IMG/VR virus record: IMGVR_UViG_3300046011_003271
Location: 1 to 23,516 of that record
Origin: a virus
Reading direction: 5' to 3' (one strand)
Length of the DNA: 23,516 nucleotides
Shown: in pieces, positions 1-7,010 of the stretch
Layout: every line of letters begins with the position of its first letter
Position numbering within the stretch: the first letter of the stretch is position 1
Program-made: the position numbers and the translations under genes
The notes under the pieces: generated by a model
Seen by the model: the letters and a program-made list of their open reading frames with translations, nothing else
The model's database searches: none
Told to the model about the DNA's origin: nothing

Positions 1-65
1 AGAAAAATAAAAGAGCCTTCATTATAGTGTTGTCAATACCATCATCAACCTTTATTTATCAGAAA

Positions 66-81
66 TGTGAACTACTTCACA
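66..81. promoter_or_regulatory. CRP/Vfr-type operator candidate
   Basis: The sequence TGTGA-ACTACT-TCACA is an exact match to the ten conserved bases of the CRP half-sites with the correct 6-nt spacer. It is preceded by AAA, as in the extended consensus. It also reads as a 6-bp inverted repeat (TGTGAA/TTCACA) with a 4-nt gap. It lies about 230 bp upstream of the promoter candidate at 287-314, so if bound it may control another promoter or act at a distance. A chance match or a plain RNA hairpin is possible. Confidence 0.4.
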
Positions 82-286
82 AAATACTAGCATCATCCTT
101 ATCATCATCAAGCTAATAGCACCCACCGGGGCGGAAGCCTTTTTAGTCCTGACGCCGCTCCCCCTCCTATTGATCCAGCAAAATTTTCCTAAACTTTTTC
201 ATGAGCATCTCTAGCTTTGCTATTAGCATTAGCCCTATCAATGATGTTACTGGTATTAGGGATTCCCACTTGGCTGCCGCACTCCC

Positions 287-314
287 CTGGCAGGAGCTAT
301 TCCTTATATATAAT
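287..314 (+). promoter_or_regulatory. Sigma70-like promoter candidate for the late operon
   Basis: A perfect -10 box TATAAT (309-314) is preceded, with a 16-nt spacer, by CTGGCA (287-292), which matches the -35 consensus at four of six positions. It points toward the packaging genes starting at 360 and would give a leader of roughly 40 nt. The -35 is imperfect and the surrounding bases are AT-rich, so the call is tentative. Confidence 0.35.
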
Positions 315-359
315 AGCAACAAGCTTTAAAAAAATAATTAGTCAGAAAGGACACCCACC

Positions 360-953
360 ATGAGCCAAGCCACAATTCCAACCCAAACCCCTGAATTTGA
401 AGGCGTCCAAGGCCGAATTTGCAAATTACTCGGTCAAGGAATTGAAGCCCATAGAGTAGCTTCAGCCATAGGATGCGACCCCAGTTACATCAGCCAACTC
501 CTATCTGATGATACTTTCAAAGCTCAAGTGCAAGAATATAAGCTGGCTAACCTGACTGAAGCAACAGCAAGAGATAAGCGTTATGACGCTATTGAGGATA
601 AGTTACTAGGCAAGATTGAAAGTGATATTGACAACAACCCGCTAGCATTTAAAACTACTACTGAGAAAGTCAGGAACTTGGTAGCTATTAATGGCCTCAA
701 AAGAAGGGGCGCTAACGGTGATAACAATATTACAACTGTTAATCAGACTGTGGTACAATTAATGTTACCAACCCAGCTAATGCAAAGATATGTTAAAGAT
801 ATTAATAACCAAATAGTGCAAGCTGGTGATAAGAACCTACTAACTATGCAATCCTCTCAATTGGAGGTAATAAGTAATGAACACTCAGATGACCCAACAC
901 AGAAACTCAACCACTCAAGTCACAGACCAAGTAAGATTGCCTATTATGAATAG
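360..953 (+). CDS. Putative terminase small subunit (HTH DNA-binding protein)
   Basis: This 197-aa protein lies directly upstream of the large terminase, where phage small terminases usually sit. Residues about 28-48 (GIEAHRVASAIGCDPSYISQ) have the pattern of a helix-turn-helix: a short helix, a Gly-Cys turn, and a recognition helix 'PSYISQLL'. This is the DNA-recognition fold of small terminases, which bind the packaging site and stimulate the motor. The middle (60-115) is charged and helical, consistent with an oligomerisation segment. The tail from about 170 is polar and is overlapped in another frame by the next gene. Start: ATG at 360 with AGAAAGGA at 344-351. The role rests on position and the HTH, not on clear family recognition; another small DNA-binding regulator is possible. 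Confidence 0.6.
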   Translation: MSQATIPTQTPEFEGVQGRICKLLGQGIEAHRVASAIGCDPSYISQLLSDDTFKAQVQEYKLANLTEATARDKRYDAIEDKLLGKIESDIDNNPLAFKTTTEKVRNLVAINGLKRRGANGDNNITTVNQTVVQLMLPTQLMQRYVKDINNQIVQAGDKNLLTMQSSQLEVISNEHSDDPTQKLNHSSHRPSKIAYYE

Positions 954-1047
954 CCGCAAATCGACTGGCCATCCTGCTCAGAAAGCTATGAATAGTGCAG
1001 CATTGGCTATGTTGATGGCTATGAGAGAGCAATATGCGCCAATCTAG
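877..1047 (+). CDS. Small protein of unknown function (56 aa) overlapping the small terminase gene
   Basis: An ATG at 877 is preceded by a strong Shine-Dalgarno sequence (GGAGGT, 863-868) inside the 3' end of the small terminase candidate gene. The frame runs to TAG at 1045-1047 and encodes 56 residues, overlapping the upstream gene by 77 nt in another frame. The N-terminal half is rich in Gln, Thr, Ser and Arg; the C-terminal half (about 37-52) is a Met/Ala-rich helix. The next small gene starts inside its end (1034), suggesting translational coupling. I do not recognise the family. The good RBS and the way the frame fills an otherwise empty gap argue that it is real. It might be a second component of the packaging module. 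Confidence 0.55.
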   Translation: MNTQMTQHRNSTTQVTDQVRLPIMNSRKSTGHPAQKAMNSAALAMLMAMREQYAPI

Positions 1048-1213
1048 CAGTGATAAGAGCAATGATAATAGTCAGAAGCCAGCGGCAGCATCTCACCTCA
1101 TTGCTACGGTCAACGTAACGAGAGATGCTATCAGCTCTGTATCAAGACCCATAAGAGCCATTGCTGAGATTGCCACCTTGGTTACTAATAGGCTTATCGG
1201 AAACAGGAAATAG
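1034..1213 (+). CDS. Small protein of unknown function (59 aa) upstream of the large terminase
   Basis: The frame starts at ATG 1034, 14 nt before the stop of the preceding small gene, with a purine-rich AGAGAG about six bases upstream. It ends at TAG 1211-1213, ahead of the terminase start at 1226; the TAGGAA overlapping its stop is the terminase Shine-Dalgarno. The 59-aa product has a polar Ser/Asn-rich N-terminus (1-20) followed by a long amphipathic, basic helix with regularly spaced Ile, Val and Arg (about 22-58). No family is recognised. Start overlap, spacing and length support a real gene; function is unknown. Confidence 0.5.
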   Translation: MRQSSSDKSNDNSQKPAAASHLIATVNVTRDAISSVSRPIRAIAEIATLVTNRLIGNRK

Positions 1214-1225
1214 GAACCAAATCAA

Positions 1226-2725
1226 ATGAGCAGCCAACTCCCATCCCTTTACCAAGAGGTAGGTCAGACAGCTCTTGACCACCAGCAAGCATATGAACTA
1301 GCCAGACAAGACCTTGACTTCTTTGCTATGCTTGCACTCCCTCTGGTAACAGAATACTCTTATCCTGAAACCTATCATATTATATGGCAGCTATTACAGG
1401 ATTACAGCCAGAGACATAGAGATTTCAGTAAGATAGCAGTAGGTTTTCCTCGTGGTTTTGCTAAGACCTCTTTAGTAAAACTAGCAATCCTATGGATGAT
1501 TATCTTTACCAATAAGACTCATATTGCTGTCATCTGCTCCACCGCTACGCATGCTCAGAACATTATCAGTGACATTGCTGATATGCTTGATGAGAATAAT
1601 ATTACTGCCCTTTTTGGTGACTGGCGTGTTGGTATTGAGAAGGATACACAAGAGCAGAAGCGCTTTGGTTTTAAGGGAAGAAATATTGTACTTACTGCTA
1701 TTGGTCAAGGTGGCTCTGTTCGCGGTCTTAACATTAAGCACCAACGTCCTGATGTTATGGTATTCGATGACATTCAGACAAGAGAGGATGCTGATAGCGA
1801 ATTGGTAAGCTCCAGTATTCAACAGTGGATGTTAGGAACTGCTATGAAAGCTGCTAGCCACAAAGGCTGTCTATATATCTTCTTAGCTAATATGTATCCC
1901 ACCCCTCATAGTATCCTGCGTAATCTCAAACATAATACTGAGTGGATTAAATTCATTGTTGGTGGCATCCTTGCTGACGGAACTAGCCTATGGGAAGACT
2001 TGAAACCTCTTAAGCAGTTATTAGATGAATACCGTAATGATGCTAATTCAGGTCATCCTGAAATCTTCTATGCTGAAGTGCTTAATGACGAGACAGCTAA
2101 TGCTAATAACAACATTGATATCAGCAAGATTCCTACGTATCCTTTTGGAGAGGATGAGATAAGTGCTGGCAACTTCATTATTATTGACCCATCTAATGAT
2201 AAGGTTAATTCTGATAGCGTAACAATTAGCGTGAATTGCATCATTGCTGGTAAGCCTGTTGTGCGAGTTCTTGATGAGGGTCGTTATTCTCCAGAAGAAA
2301 CTATTATGCGTGCTCTCAGACTTGCTATGCAGTGGGGATGCAGCCTTATCTGTATTGAGGCTAATGCTTATCAATACTCTCTTAAGTTTTGGATGGATAA
2401 GTATAGAGTAAGACTTGGCCTGTATGAACTAGCAGTAGAACCTATCTATTCCGGCAGCCGCAGTAAGAATAGCAGAATACTGGATATGTTTAAATCCCTG
2501 ACCACAGGAGAGATACTAATACATCCAGATGCTTGGCCACTAGCTAGTAGGCAGATAATAGATTTCAATGCTCTTAAGACCAATAATGTGGATGGTATTC
2601 TTGACTGTATTACCTATATCCCCAAAGTTCTTACTGAATTCAGTCATAAGATTACCATTCATAGCATGATGGCTTCTGGTGACAGCAATGAAGTGTGGGA
2701 ATTGGAGGAAACTTGTGAATTTTAA
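1226..2725 (+). CDS. terL: Terminase large subunit (ATPase/nuclease packaging motor)
   Basis: The 499-aa protein is the motor that translocates and cuts phage DNA at the portal. The N-terminal ATPase carries a Walker A motif at 75-82 (PRGFAKTS) and a Walker B motif at 178-182 (MVFDD), with following acidic residues. The C-terminal half has the RNase H-like nuclease pattern: a beta strand ending in D321 (FIIIDPSND), an acidic E378 after a hydrophobic strand (LICIEAN), and D460 near the end (DGILDC). These fit the three-acid nuclease centre of TerL proteins. Length is normal. Start: ATG at 1226 with TAGGAA upstream. It sits between the small terminase region and the portal gene, the usual arrangement. 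Confidence 0.92.
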   Translation: MSSQLPSLYQEVGQTALDHQQAYELARQDLDFFAMLALPLVTEYSYPETYHIIWQLLQDYSQRHRDFSKIAVGFPRGFAKTSLVKLAILWMIIFTNKTHIAVICSTATHAQNIISDIADMLDENNITALFGDWRVGIEKDTQEQKRFGFKGRNIVLTAIGQGGSVRGLNIKHQRPDVMVFDDIQTREDADSELVSSSIQQWMLGTAMKAASHKGCLYIFLANMYPTPHSILRNLKHNTEWIKFIVGGILADGTSLWEDLKPLKQLLDEYRNDANSGHPEIFYAEVLNDETANANNNIDISKIPTYPFGEDEISAGNFIIIDPSNDKVNSDSVTISVNCIIAGKPVVRVLDEGRYSPEETIMRALRLAMQWGCSLICIEANAYQYSLKFWMDKYRVRLGLYELAVEPIYSGSRSKNSRILDMFKSLTTGEILIHPDAWPLASRQIIDFNALKTNNVDGILDCITYIPKVLTEFSHKITIHSMMASGDSNEVWELEETCEF

Positions 2726-2739
2726 CTTGGAGATAATAA

Positions 2740-2994
2740 GTGTCAGACCCAATACTAAATAGAAGAGGTTACATAGAAGTCAGTGCGGAGGCTGCCAAAG
2801 CTAGTCCCAGTATTCTGCTAAGGCTTCAACAGCAAATGGCTATTACTGATATTAGTATCAACTATGCTACTGACATGTTCAAATGCTATGGCTGCTCACC
2901 GCTATTCGATGAGATAGAAGGCCATCAACTTGCTCCATGCTATGAGTGGAAGCTTGGCCCCAATAATACAGTAACTTATACTAGGAGAAGCTAA
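2740..2994 (+). CDS. Small protein of unknown function between terminase and portal
   Basis: The 84-aa protein starts at GTG 2740, supported by TTGGAG at 2727-2732, 14 nt after the terminase stop. Its TAA overlaps the portal ATG by one base (2994), so it is coupled to portal translation. Two short helical stretches are followed by a segment with three Cys (CYGC at about 49-52 and one near 67) and a beta-like C-terminus ending in basic residues. The Cys spacing does not make a full zinc site by itself. I do not recognise the family; a small head-assembly or packaging accessory protein is one guess. Confidence 0.7.
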   Translation: MSDPILNRRGYIEVSAEAAKASPSILLRLQQQMAITDISINYATDMFKCYGCSPLFDEIEGHQLAPCYEWKLGPNNTVTYTRRS

Positions 2995-5042
2995 TGGCCT
3001 CAAGCCAGACAATACTAAAAATATCAAAGGAATCGCAAGCAGCTCTGGTATCCTATATGTGGAATATTAGGACTAGGTGGACTTATTTTTATACCATTAG
3101 GCAGGTACTTGAGTCTGCTGATAGAGAATATTATCGGGAGAATAACAGAGGAGAAGAGCATCAGCGTGCCCGCCTTGCTAATAACTTAGGTGATGCTAGC
3201 CGCTTCCAGGATGTTACGGTGCCAATAGTAGCTGATCAAGTAGACTCTTGGACAGCATTTATGACTGAAGTATTCTGCTCACAGACTCCTATATTCCCAG
3301 TAGTAGCACCACCTAAGTATGCTGATGCTGCCTTACAGATGAATGCGCTATTAGATAAGCAAGCGCGCAAAGGTCGTTGGAAATCTGAGCTGATAAAGTT
3401 CTTCCGTGACTGCGGCAAATATGGTCTTGGTGCCTGTGAGGTATCATGGACTAAAGCTAATACCGCTCTCATCGAAACTGATCTCAAATTCAGTAGCAAG
3501 GAAGGTAAGCCTAGGAATATCATTTGGGAAGGTAATAGCATTAAGCGCCTCGACCTCTATAATACATTTTGGGATACCACAGTATTGCCACAAGATGTAG
3601 CCACTAAAGGTGAGTATGCAGGCTACCATGAGCTAGTATCCAGGAATCGCATTAAGCAGATAATAGCGGAACTTGGTGAGGATGCCATTATCCCTAATAT
3701 CAATGCTGCCCTTAATTCTGGCACTATGCTTACTGAATACTATGTGCCACAAGTGAATCCAGAAGCTCTTACTGCTGTGCAGTCACTAACACAAGGTATG
3801 GATTGGTTCTCTTGGGCAGGACTGCAGAATAATAGCGGGATAGCTTATAAGGGCCTATATATCATTACCACCTTGTATGCCCGTATCCTTCCTGCTGATT
3901 TCGGTATTCAGGCGCCACAACCTAATACTCCTCAAGTATGGAAATTCCTAATAGTCAATTTTAGCACTATCATTTATATTGAGCGCCAAACTAATGCTCA
4001 TGAGATGATACCAGTGCTATTTGCTTGCCCCAATGATGATGGCATTAAGTATCAAACTAAGTCATTAGCAGCAAATATGAAGCCATTCCAACAGGTGGCA
4101 TCTGCTCTTATGAACTCAGTAATGGCTTCAAGACGTAGAGCTATTAGTGATAAAGGCTTATTCAATCCTCTTTATGTGGATGAAAAGAATATTAATAGTA
4201 AGAATCCTACTGCTAAGATTCCTATTAAGCCTGCTGCCTATCAAGGTGTGCCTCTTAATGAAATCTACTGGCCAATACCATTTAGTGATGACCAAGCCAG
4301 TATCAGCTTGCAAGAGACTCAGTTAATAGGACAGATGGCGGACCAACTTGCAGGCCAGAATAAAGCGCAAAGAGGTCAGTTCCAGAAAGGTAACAAGACT
4401 CTTAGTGAATACCAGGATGTAATGTCTAATGCTGATAGCAAGCCTAAGTCAGCAGCTATTGTGCTTGAAGATCAGTTCTTCACCCCAGCTAAGCACATTC
4501 TTGGTATCAATATCATGCAATACCAAGGTAATGAATCCCTCTATTATGCTGATACTGATAACGAGGTGATTGTTGACCCGCTAATGCTGAGACAAGCTGT
4601 GTGGGAATTCAAGATTACTGATGGTGCTATCCCAGCTAATACTGAGATGCATGCGGATGTGTGGCAGACAGCGTTGCAAATCATAGGCAGTAGCCAGCAA
4701 TTGCAATCAGGTTATAATGTAGCTGGTCTTTTCTCCTATATGATTAAGTTGCAAGGTGCTGACATTAAGGAATTCGAGAAACCTAAAGAGCAACTTATGT
4801 TCGAGCAAGCTCAAATGCAATGGCAAGCAACAGTAGCCCAGATAGTGAAAGCTAATCCGCAAGCCTCTGCACAGCAATTTCCTCCTCAACCAGTACCTGC
4901 TGACTATGGTCTTAATCCTGATGGCACTGTTGCTGACAAGTCTGGTGAGCAAGAGGAGAAGCAAGAGAGTCTGATACAGCAGATTATGGAAGCTGGTATG
5001 CCAGGAGGTGAGCAGCCACAAGAGCAGCAGGAGCCAATGTGA
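2994..5042 (+). CDS. Portal (head-tail connector) protein
   Basis: At 682 aa this has the size of podovirus portals and sits directly after the terminase. Portals form the dodecameric ring at one vertex through which DNA enters and leaves. Sequence features that fit: an alpha-helical N-terminus with many aromatic and basic residues (about 15-60), a wing of mixed alpha/beta sequence with 'GLGACEVSW' (about 142-150), a long helical region with many small residues (about 360-380), and a Gln/Glu/Pro-rich helical C-terminal barrel (about 595-682). Start: ATG 2994 with AGGAGA at 2983-2988. The last codon (ATG) directly precedes TGA, and the downstream gene starts by overlapping this stop. The call rests on length, order and composition together. 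Confidence 0.82.
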   Translation: MASSQTILKISKESQAALVSYMWNIRTRWTYFYTIRQVLESADREYYRENNRGEEHQRARLANNLGDASRFQDVTVPIVADQVDSWTAFMTEVFCSQTPIFPVVAPPKYADAALQMNALLDKQARKGRWKSELIKFFRDCGKYGLGACEVSWTKANTALIETDLKFSSKEGKPRNIIWEGNSIKRLDLYNTFWDTTVLPQDVATKGEYAGYHELVSRNRIKQIIAELGEDAIIPNINAALNSGTMLTEYYVPQVNPEALTAVQSLTQGMDWFSWAGLQNNSGIAYKGLYIITTLYARILPADFGIQAPQPNTPQVWKFLIVNFSTIIYIERQTNAHEMIPVLFACPNDDGIKYQTKSLAANMKPFQQVASALMNSVMASRRRAISDKGLFNPLYVDEKNINSKNPTAKIPIKPAAYQGVPLNEIYWPIPFSDDQASISLQETQLIGQMADQLAGQNKAQRGQFQKGNKTLSEYQDVMSNADSKPKSAAIVLEDQFFTPAKHILGINIMQYQGNESLYYADTDNEVIVDPLMLRQAVWEFKITDGAIPANTEMHADVWQTALQIIGSSQQLQSGYNVAGLFSYMIKLQGADIKEFEKPKEQLMFEQAQMQWQATVAQIVKANPQASAQQFPPQPVPADYGLNPDGTVADKSGEQEEKQESLIQQIMEAGMPGGEQPQEQQEPM

Positions 5043-5242
5043 AAAAGCAAAGTAGTAGTGCCAAGCATAATGCTGATAAAGCCTATAACCTTGGATACAA
5101 AGCTGCTACTAACGGGGAGCCAATAACCTCTAATCCTTTTGTGACTGAGAGAGTTATTGGCTTACATAAGTGGTGGGAGAAAGGTTGGCATGAAGCTGAT
5201 AGCGGTTATGTTGATGAGACATTAGAATCAGGGCCAGACTGA
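5039..5242 (+). CDS. RMF/CrpP-like small protein
   Basis: The 67-aa product has the pattern of the ribosome modulation factor/CrpP family: a lysine-rich N-terminus, then an A-x3-GY-x-A-x2-NG segment (about 15-26), an NPF segment (about 32-34), and a closing W-x2-GW-x2-A segment (about 46-53). Cellular RMF drives 100S ribosome dimer formation in stationary phase; small phage and plasmid relatives are of uncertain role. Translation starts at GTG 5039, overlapping the portal stop codon, with AGGAG at 5029-5033, so it is coupled to portal synthesis. I see the motif spacing; any effect on ribosomes is inference. Confidence 0.6.
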   Translation: MKKQSSSAKHNADKAYNLGYKAATNGEPITSNPFVTERVIGLHKWWEKGWHEADSGYVDETLESGPD

Positions 5243-5253
5243 GTGGGAGCGAA

Positions 5254-5425
5254 AAAACCCGACCTTGACCCGAAACGCCAAAGCCGGCCTAGGCACCGAT
5301 GTCAATGGCAGCCCGGAGAAAAACTAATAATGCGAGCGTAGCGAAGCATGGTTTTTCGAGGACTGAGCGTAGCGTCCATTGATAGCGGATGCCGGCAGGC
5401 GTTATAGTATTTCGGGTCGGGTTTT
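5254..5425 (+). repeat. Giant imperfect hairpin element (about 172 nt)
   Basis: A non-coding stretch folds almost end to end on itself. Paired arms, outside to inside: 5254-5264 AAAACCCGACC with 5415-5425; alternatively or nested 5269-5275 CCCGAAA with 5410-5416; 5283-5288 GCCGGC with 5391-5396; 5302-5308 TCAATGG with 5376-5382; 5318-5324 GAAAAAC with 5351-5357; 5330-5333 ATGC with 5346-5349. The segments occur in the same nested order on both sides, separated by unpaired bulges. G+C by hand count is about 54% against about 43% in a nearby coding line. It lies after the RMF-like gene and before the zinc-ribbon gene. It may be a structured RNA, an RNase III processing site, or a MITE-like insertion with inverted ends. 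It encodes no credible protein. Confidence 0.7.
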
Positions 5426-5469
5426 GAATGAAGGCTGGCAATAAAATAATAGTAACAGAGTGAGCAATA

Positions 5470-5637
5470 ATGATACTATATAGCGTAGAGACATTAACCC
5501 ACTTCAGGTGCACTGTGTGTAATAAGTGGTGGACTATAGGTGATTGGAAACCATTACATAACATGACTTGTCCTCATTGTGGTTTTATTCACACTCAATT
5601 TAATAAAGCGAGTAAGATTGATGCAGATACAGATTAA
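5470..5637 (+). CDS. Small zinc-ribbon protein
   Basis: A 55-aa frame from ATG 5470 to TAA 5635-5637 carries two Cys pairs, C14-x2-C17 and C34-x2-C37 (the latter in CPHCG), separated by 16 residues containing a Trp pair. This is a classic zinc-ribbon arrangement. Such mini-proteins are frequent in phages and may bind nucleic acid or protein. A weak purine-rich stretch (GAGTGAG, 5458-5464) lies upstream. Its end overlaps the next gene by 17 nt. The four Cys are the main evidence that the frame is real; its partner is unknown. Confidence 0.65.
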   Translation: MILYSVETLTHFRCTVCNKWWTIGDWKPLHNMTCPHCGFIHTQFNKASKIDADTD

Positions 5638-5893
5638 TAGTTTTACCCAATTCTTGTTATCAGATGAAGAGCAGCAAGCAGGCTACCATCTGACAGCAGA
5701 ACAGCGTGCAGTAATACAGAATGATATTGCTGAGTGCGCAATGAAACGAGCTAATATTATACATGATTTAGCCAATCCTGGTAAGAGCCTCTTAGAAGAT
5801 GCTGCTATCAAGGGCCAGCTAACCATGTTACAATATATGCTTCAAAGAGCCGATGCAGTAGCATCAATACTAACAACTGAGGAACAACTATGA
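5621..5893 (+). CDS. Helical protein of unknown function (90 aa)
   Basis: I place the start at ATG 5621 (90 aa): the frame is open upstream to 5579, but that part overlaps the zinc-ribbon gene and has no better signal. The protein has a short N-terminal beta-like stretch (IQINSFTQFLL), then predicted helices: TAEQRAVIQNDIAECAMKRA (25-44) and a longer one from about 57 to 84. It ends at TGA, overlapping the next ATG as ATGA (5890-5893), which indicates coupled translation. The family is not recognised with confidence; small helical proteins of this kind are common in phage morphogenesis clusters. Confidence 0.65.
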   Translation: MQIQINSFTQFLLSDEEQQAGYHLTAEQRAVIQNDIAECAMKRANIIHDLANPGKSLLEDAAIKGQLTMLQYMLQRADAVASILTTEEQL

Positions 5894-6243
5894 CAGACCA
5901 AGCGATTGAAAAAGAAATTATCGAAAAAGGCTTAACAGCTCCGCGTGTAACGCCTGCTGATATTGAAGCGAATATAGCAAGTGAATATTACTTTACTGCA
6001 AGCGATGGTGTGAGCGTTGAAGCAAGCAAGTCACCAACGTTCTGCTATGAAACGCACCTTAATTTACTGACTTTCTGCGTGCTGGTTCTCCGTAATGGCT
6101 TCACTGTGACTGGCGAGTCAGCCTGCGCAAGTCCTGAAAACTTTGATGCAGAAATTGGCAGAAAGATTGCCAGACAAAACGCTATTACTAAAGTATGGCC
6201 ACTTATGGGTTATGTTCTGAAAGAAAAACTTAATAACAACTGA
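5890..6243 (+). CDS. Gp49 family protein
   Basis: The 117-aa protein matches the phage Gp49 family as I know it: an N-terminal 'GLTAPRVTPADIEANIASEY' block (14-33), a central 'LTFCVLVLRNGFTVTGESAC' block (about 60-79), and a C-terminal 'FDAEIGRKIARQNA' then 'WPLMGYVLKEKL' run (about 85-114). The family is widespread in proteobacterial tailed phages and its biochemical function is not established. The start overlaps the previous stop. It lies between the small-gene cluster and the scaffold gene. Family assignment is strong; role unknown. Confidence 0.85.
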   Translation: MTDQAIEKEIIEKGLTAPRVTPADIEANIASEYYFTASDGVSVEASKSPTFCYETHLNLLTFCVLVLRNGFTVTGESACASPENFDAEIGRKIARQNAITKVWPLMGYVLKEKLNNN

Positions 6244-6262
6244 GGAATAAGGAATCATAGCC

Positions 6263-6979
6263 ATGTCATTTTTAGATAAAATCTTTCCATCATCAACACA
6301 ACAACAAGCGGCCACACAACCAGCTCCTGCTGTTGCTGCTCCTGTTGAGAATCCAGCTCCTGCTGCGCCAGCCGCACAACCTGACCCATTTGAAACCTTA
6401 TGGCAGAATGATGACAAACAAGGTAGCCAAGGTGGTATCAATTTCAACTTAGATCCTGCGCAGTTAGCAGAGATTGCTGGTAAGATTGATTACTCACAAG
6501 CTGTTACTCCTGAAATCCGCCAACGTCTTGCTATGGGTGGTGAGGACGCAGTTACCGCTACTATGGAAGCCCTTAATGCTGTTAACAGAATGAGCTACCA
6601 ACAAAATGCAGTAGCCACCACTAAGCTTATTGAAGCTGCTGTTAAGAGTACTGAAGCAAGTATGGATGAAAAGATTCAACGTACCATTAAATCCATGGGT
6701 CTGGCGGAGAATGTTACTGCCACTAACCCAGCACTATCAAACCCAGCTTTTGCCCCAATAGTAAAAGCAGCCCAATCACAAATCATTGCTAAGTTCCCTA
6801 ATGCTTCGCAAGCTGATCTCAATAAGATGCTTAACCAGTACTTAGAAAAAGCTGGTGAGGCATTTAATCCTGGTATGGTGAAGAAAGCTAATGCTCCCGC
6901 AGGCTATTCTAATACTATTGCTAATACCCAACAAGAACAGGACTGGGCCGCTTGGCTTAGCACTGAGTTTCCATCTTAA
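6263..6979 (+). CDS. Capsid scaffolding protein
   Basis: The 238-aa protein precedes the major capsid gene, the standard scaffold position. It starts with a low-complexity Ala/Pro/Gln-rich stretch (about 12-42), followed by acidic and helical sequence. Residues 75-145 are strongly helical ('PEIRQRLAMGGEDAVTATME', then more helices), and 150-210 contain an 'NPAFAPIVKAAQSQIIAKFP' helix block, as in scaffolds that coil together and then leave the prohead. Start: ATG 6263 with AAGGAA at 6249-6254. No protease motif is seen, so maturation by internal cleavage is not indicated. The call rests on position, composition and size. Confidence 0.75.
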   Translation: MSFLDKIFPSSTQQQAATQPAPAVAAPVENPAPAAPAAQPDPFETLWQNDDKQGSQGGINFNLDPAQLAEIAGKIDYSQAVTPEIRQRLAMGGEDAVTATMEALNAVNRMSYQQNAVATTKLIEAAVKSTEASMDEKIQRTIKSMGLAENVTATNPALSNPAFAPIVKAAQSQIIAKFPNASQADLNKMLNQYLEKAGEAFNPGMVKKANAPAGYSNTIANTQQEQDWAAWLSTEFPS

Positions 6980-7010
6980 CTCTTATTAATAACTTATCGA
7001 GGTAAATATT

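Larger units (their letters stand above)
1..359. other. Leader region without a convincing gene
   Basis: No open frame here has both a start and a ribosome binding site. It contains a perfect TGTGA-N6-TCACA palindrome (66-81), runs of ATC triplets (about 42-50 and 90-111), a small GGC-GGAA-GCC hairpin followed by five T (130-144) that could be a weak terminator of an upstream transcript, and a TATAAT box (309-314) just before the first gene. A 42-codon frame (201-329, ATG start) exists but has no Shine-Dalgarno sequence and contains the promoter candidate. The region is most simply read as the boundary and promoter region ahead of the late operon. Confidence 0.6.

Noticed and set aside
201-329. 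42-aa plus-strand frame in the leader
   Set aside because: No Shine-Dalgarno sequence, and the promoter candidate lies within it; kept only as a note.
1490-1822. Minus-strand and alternative plus-strand frames inside the large terminase gene
   Set aside because: Fully embedded in a gene with clear Walker motifs; no own signals.
5243-5341. 33-codon frame (GTG start) continuing in frame after the RMF-like stop
   Set aside because: No ribosome binding site, unusual Arg/Pro-rich composition and complete overlap with the hairpin element; read as non-coding.
5254-5425. Reading the giant hairpin as a simple intrinsic terminator
   Set aside because: Far too long, with many bulges, and only four T after the 3' arm; genes in the same direction follow.
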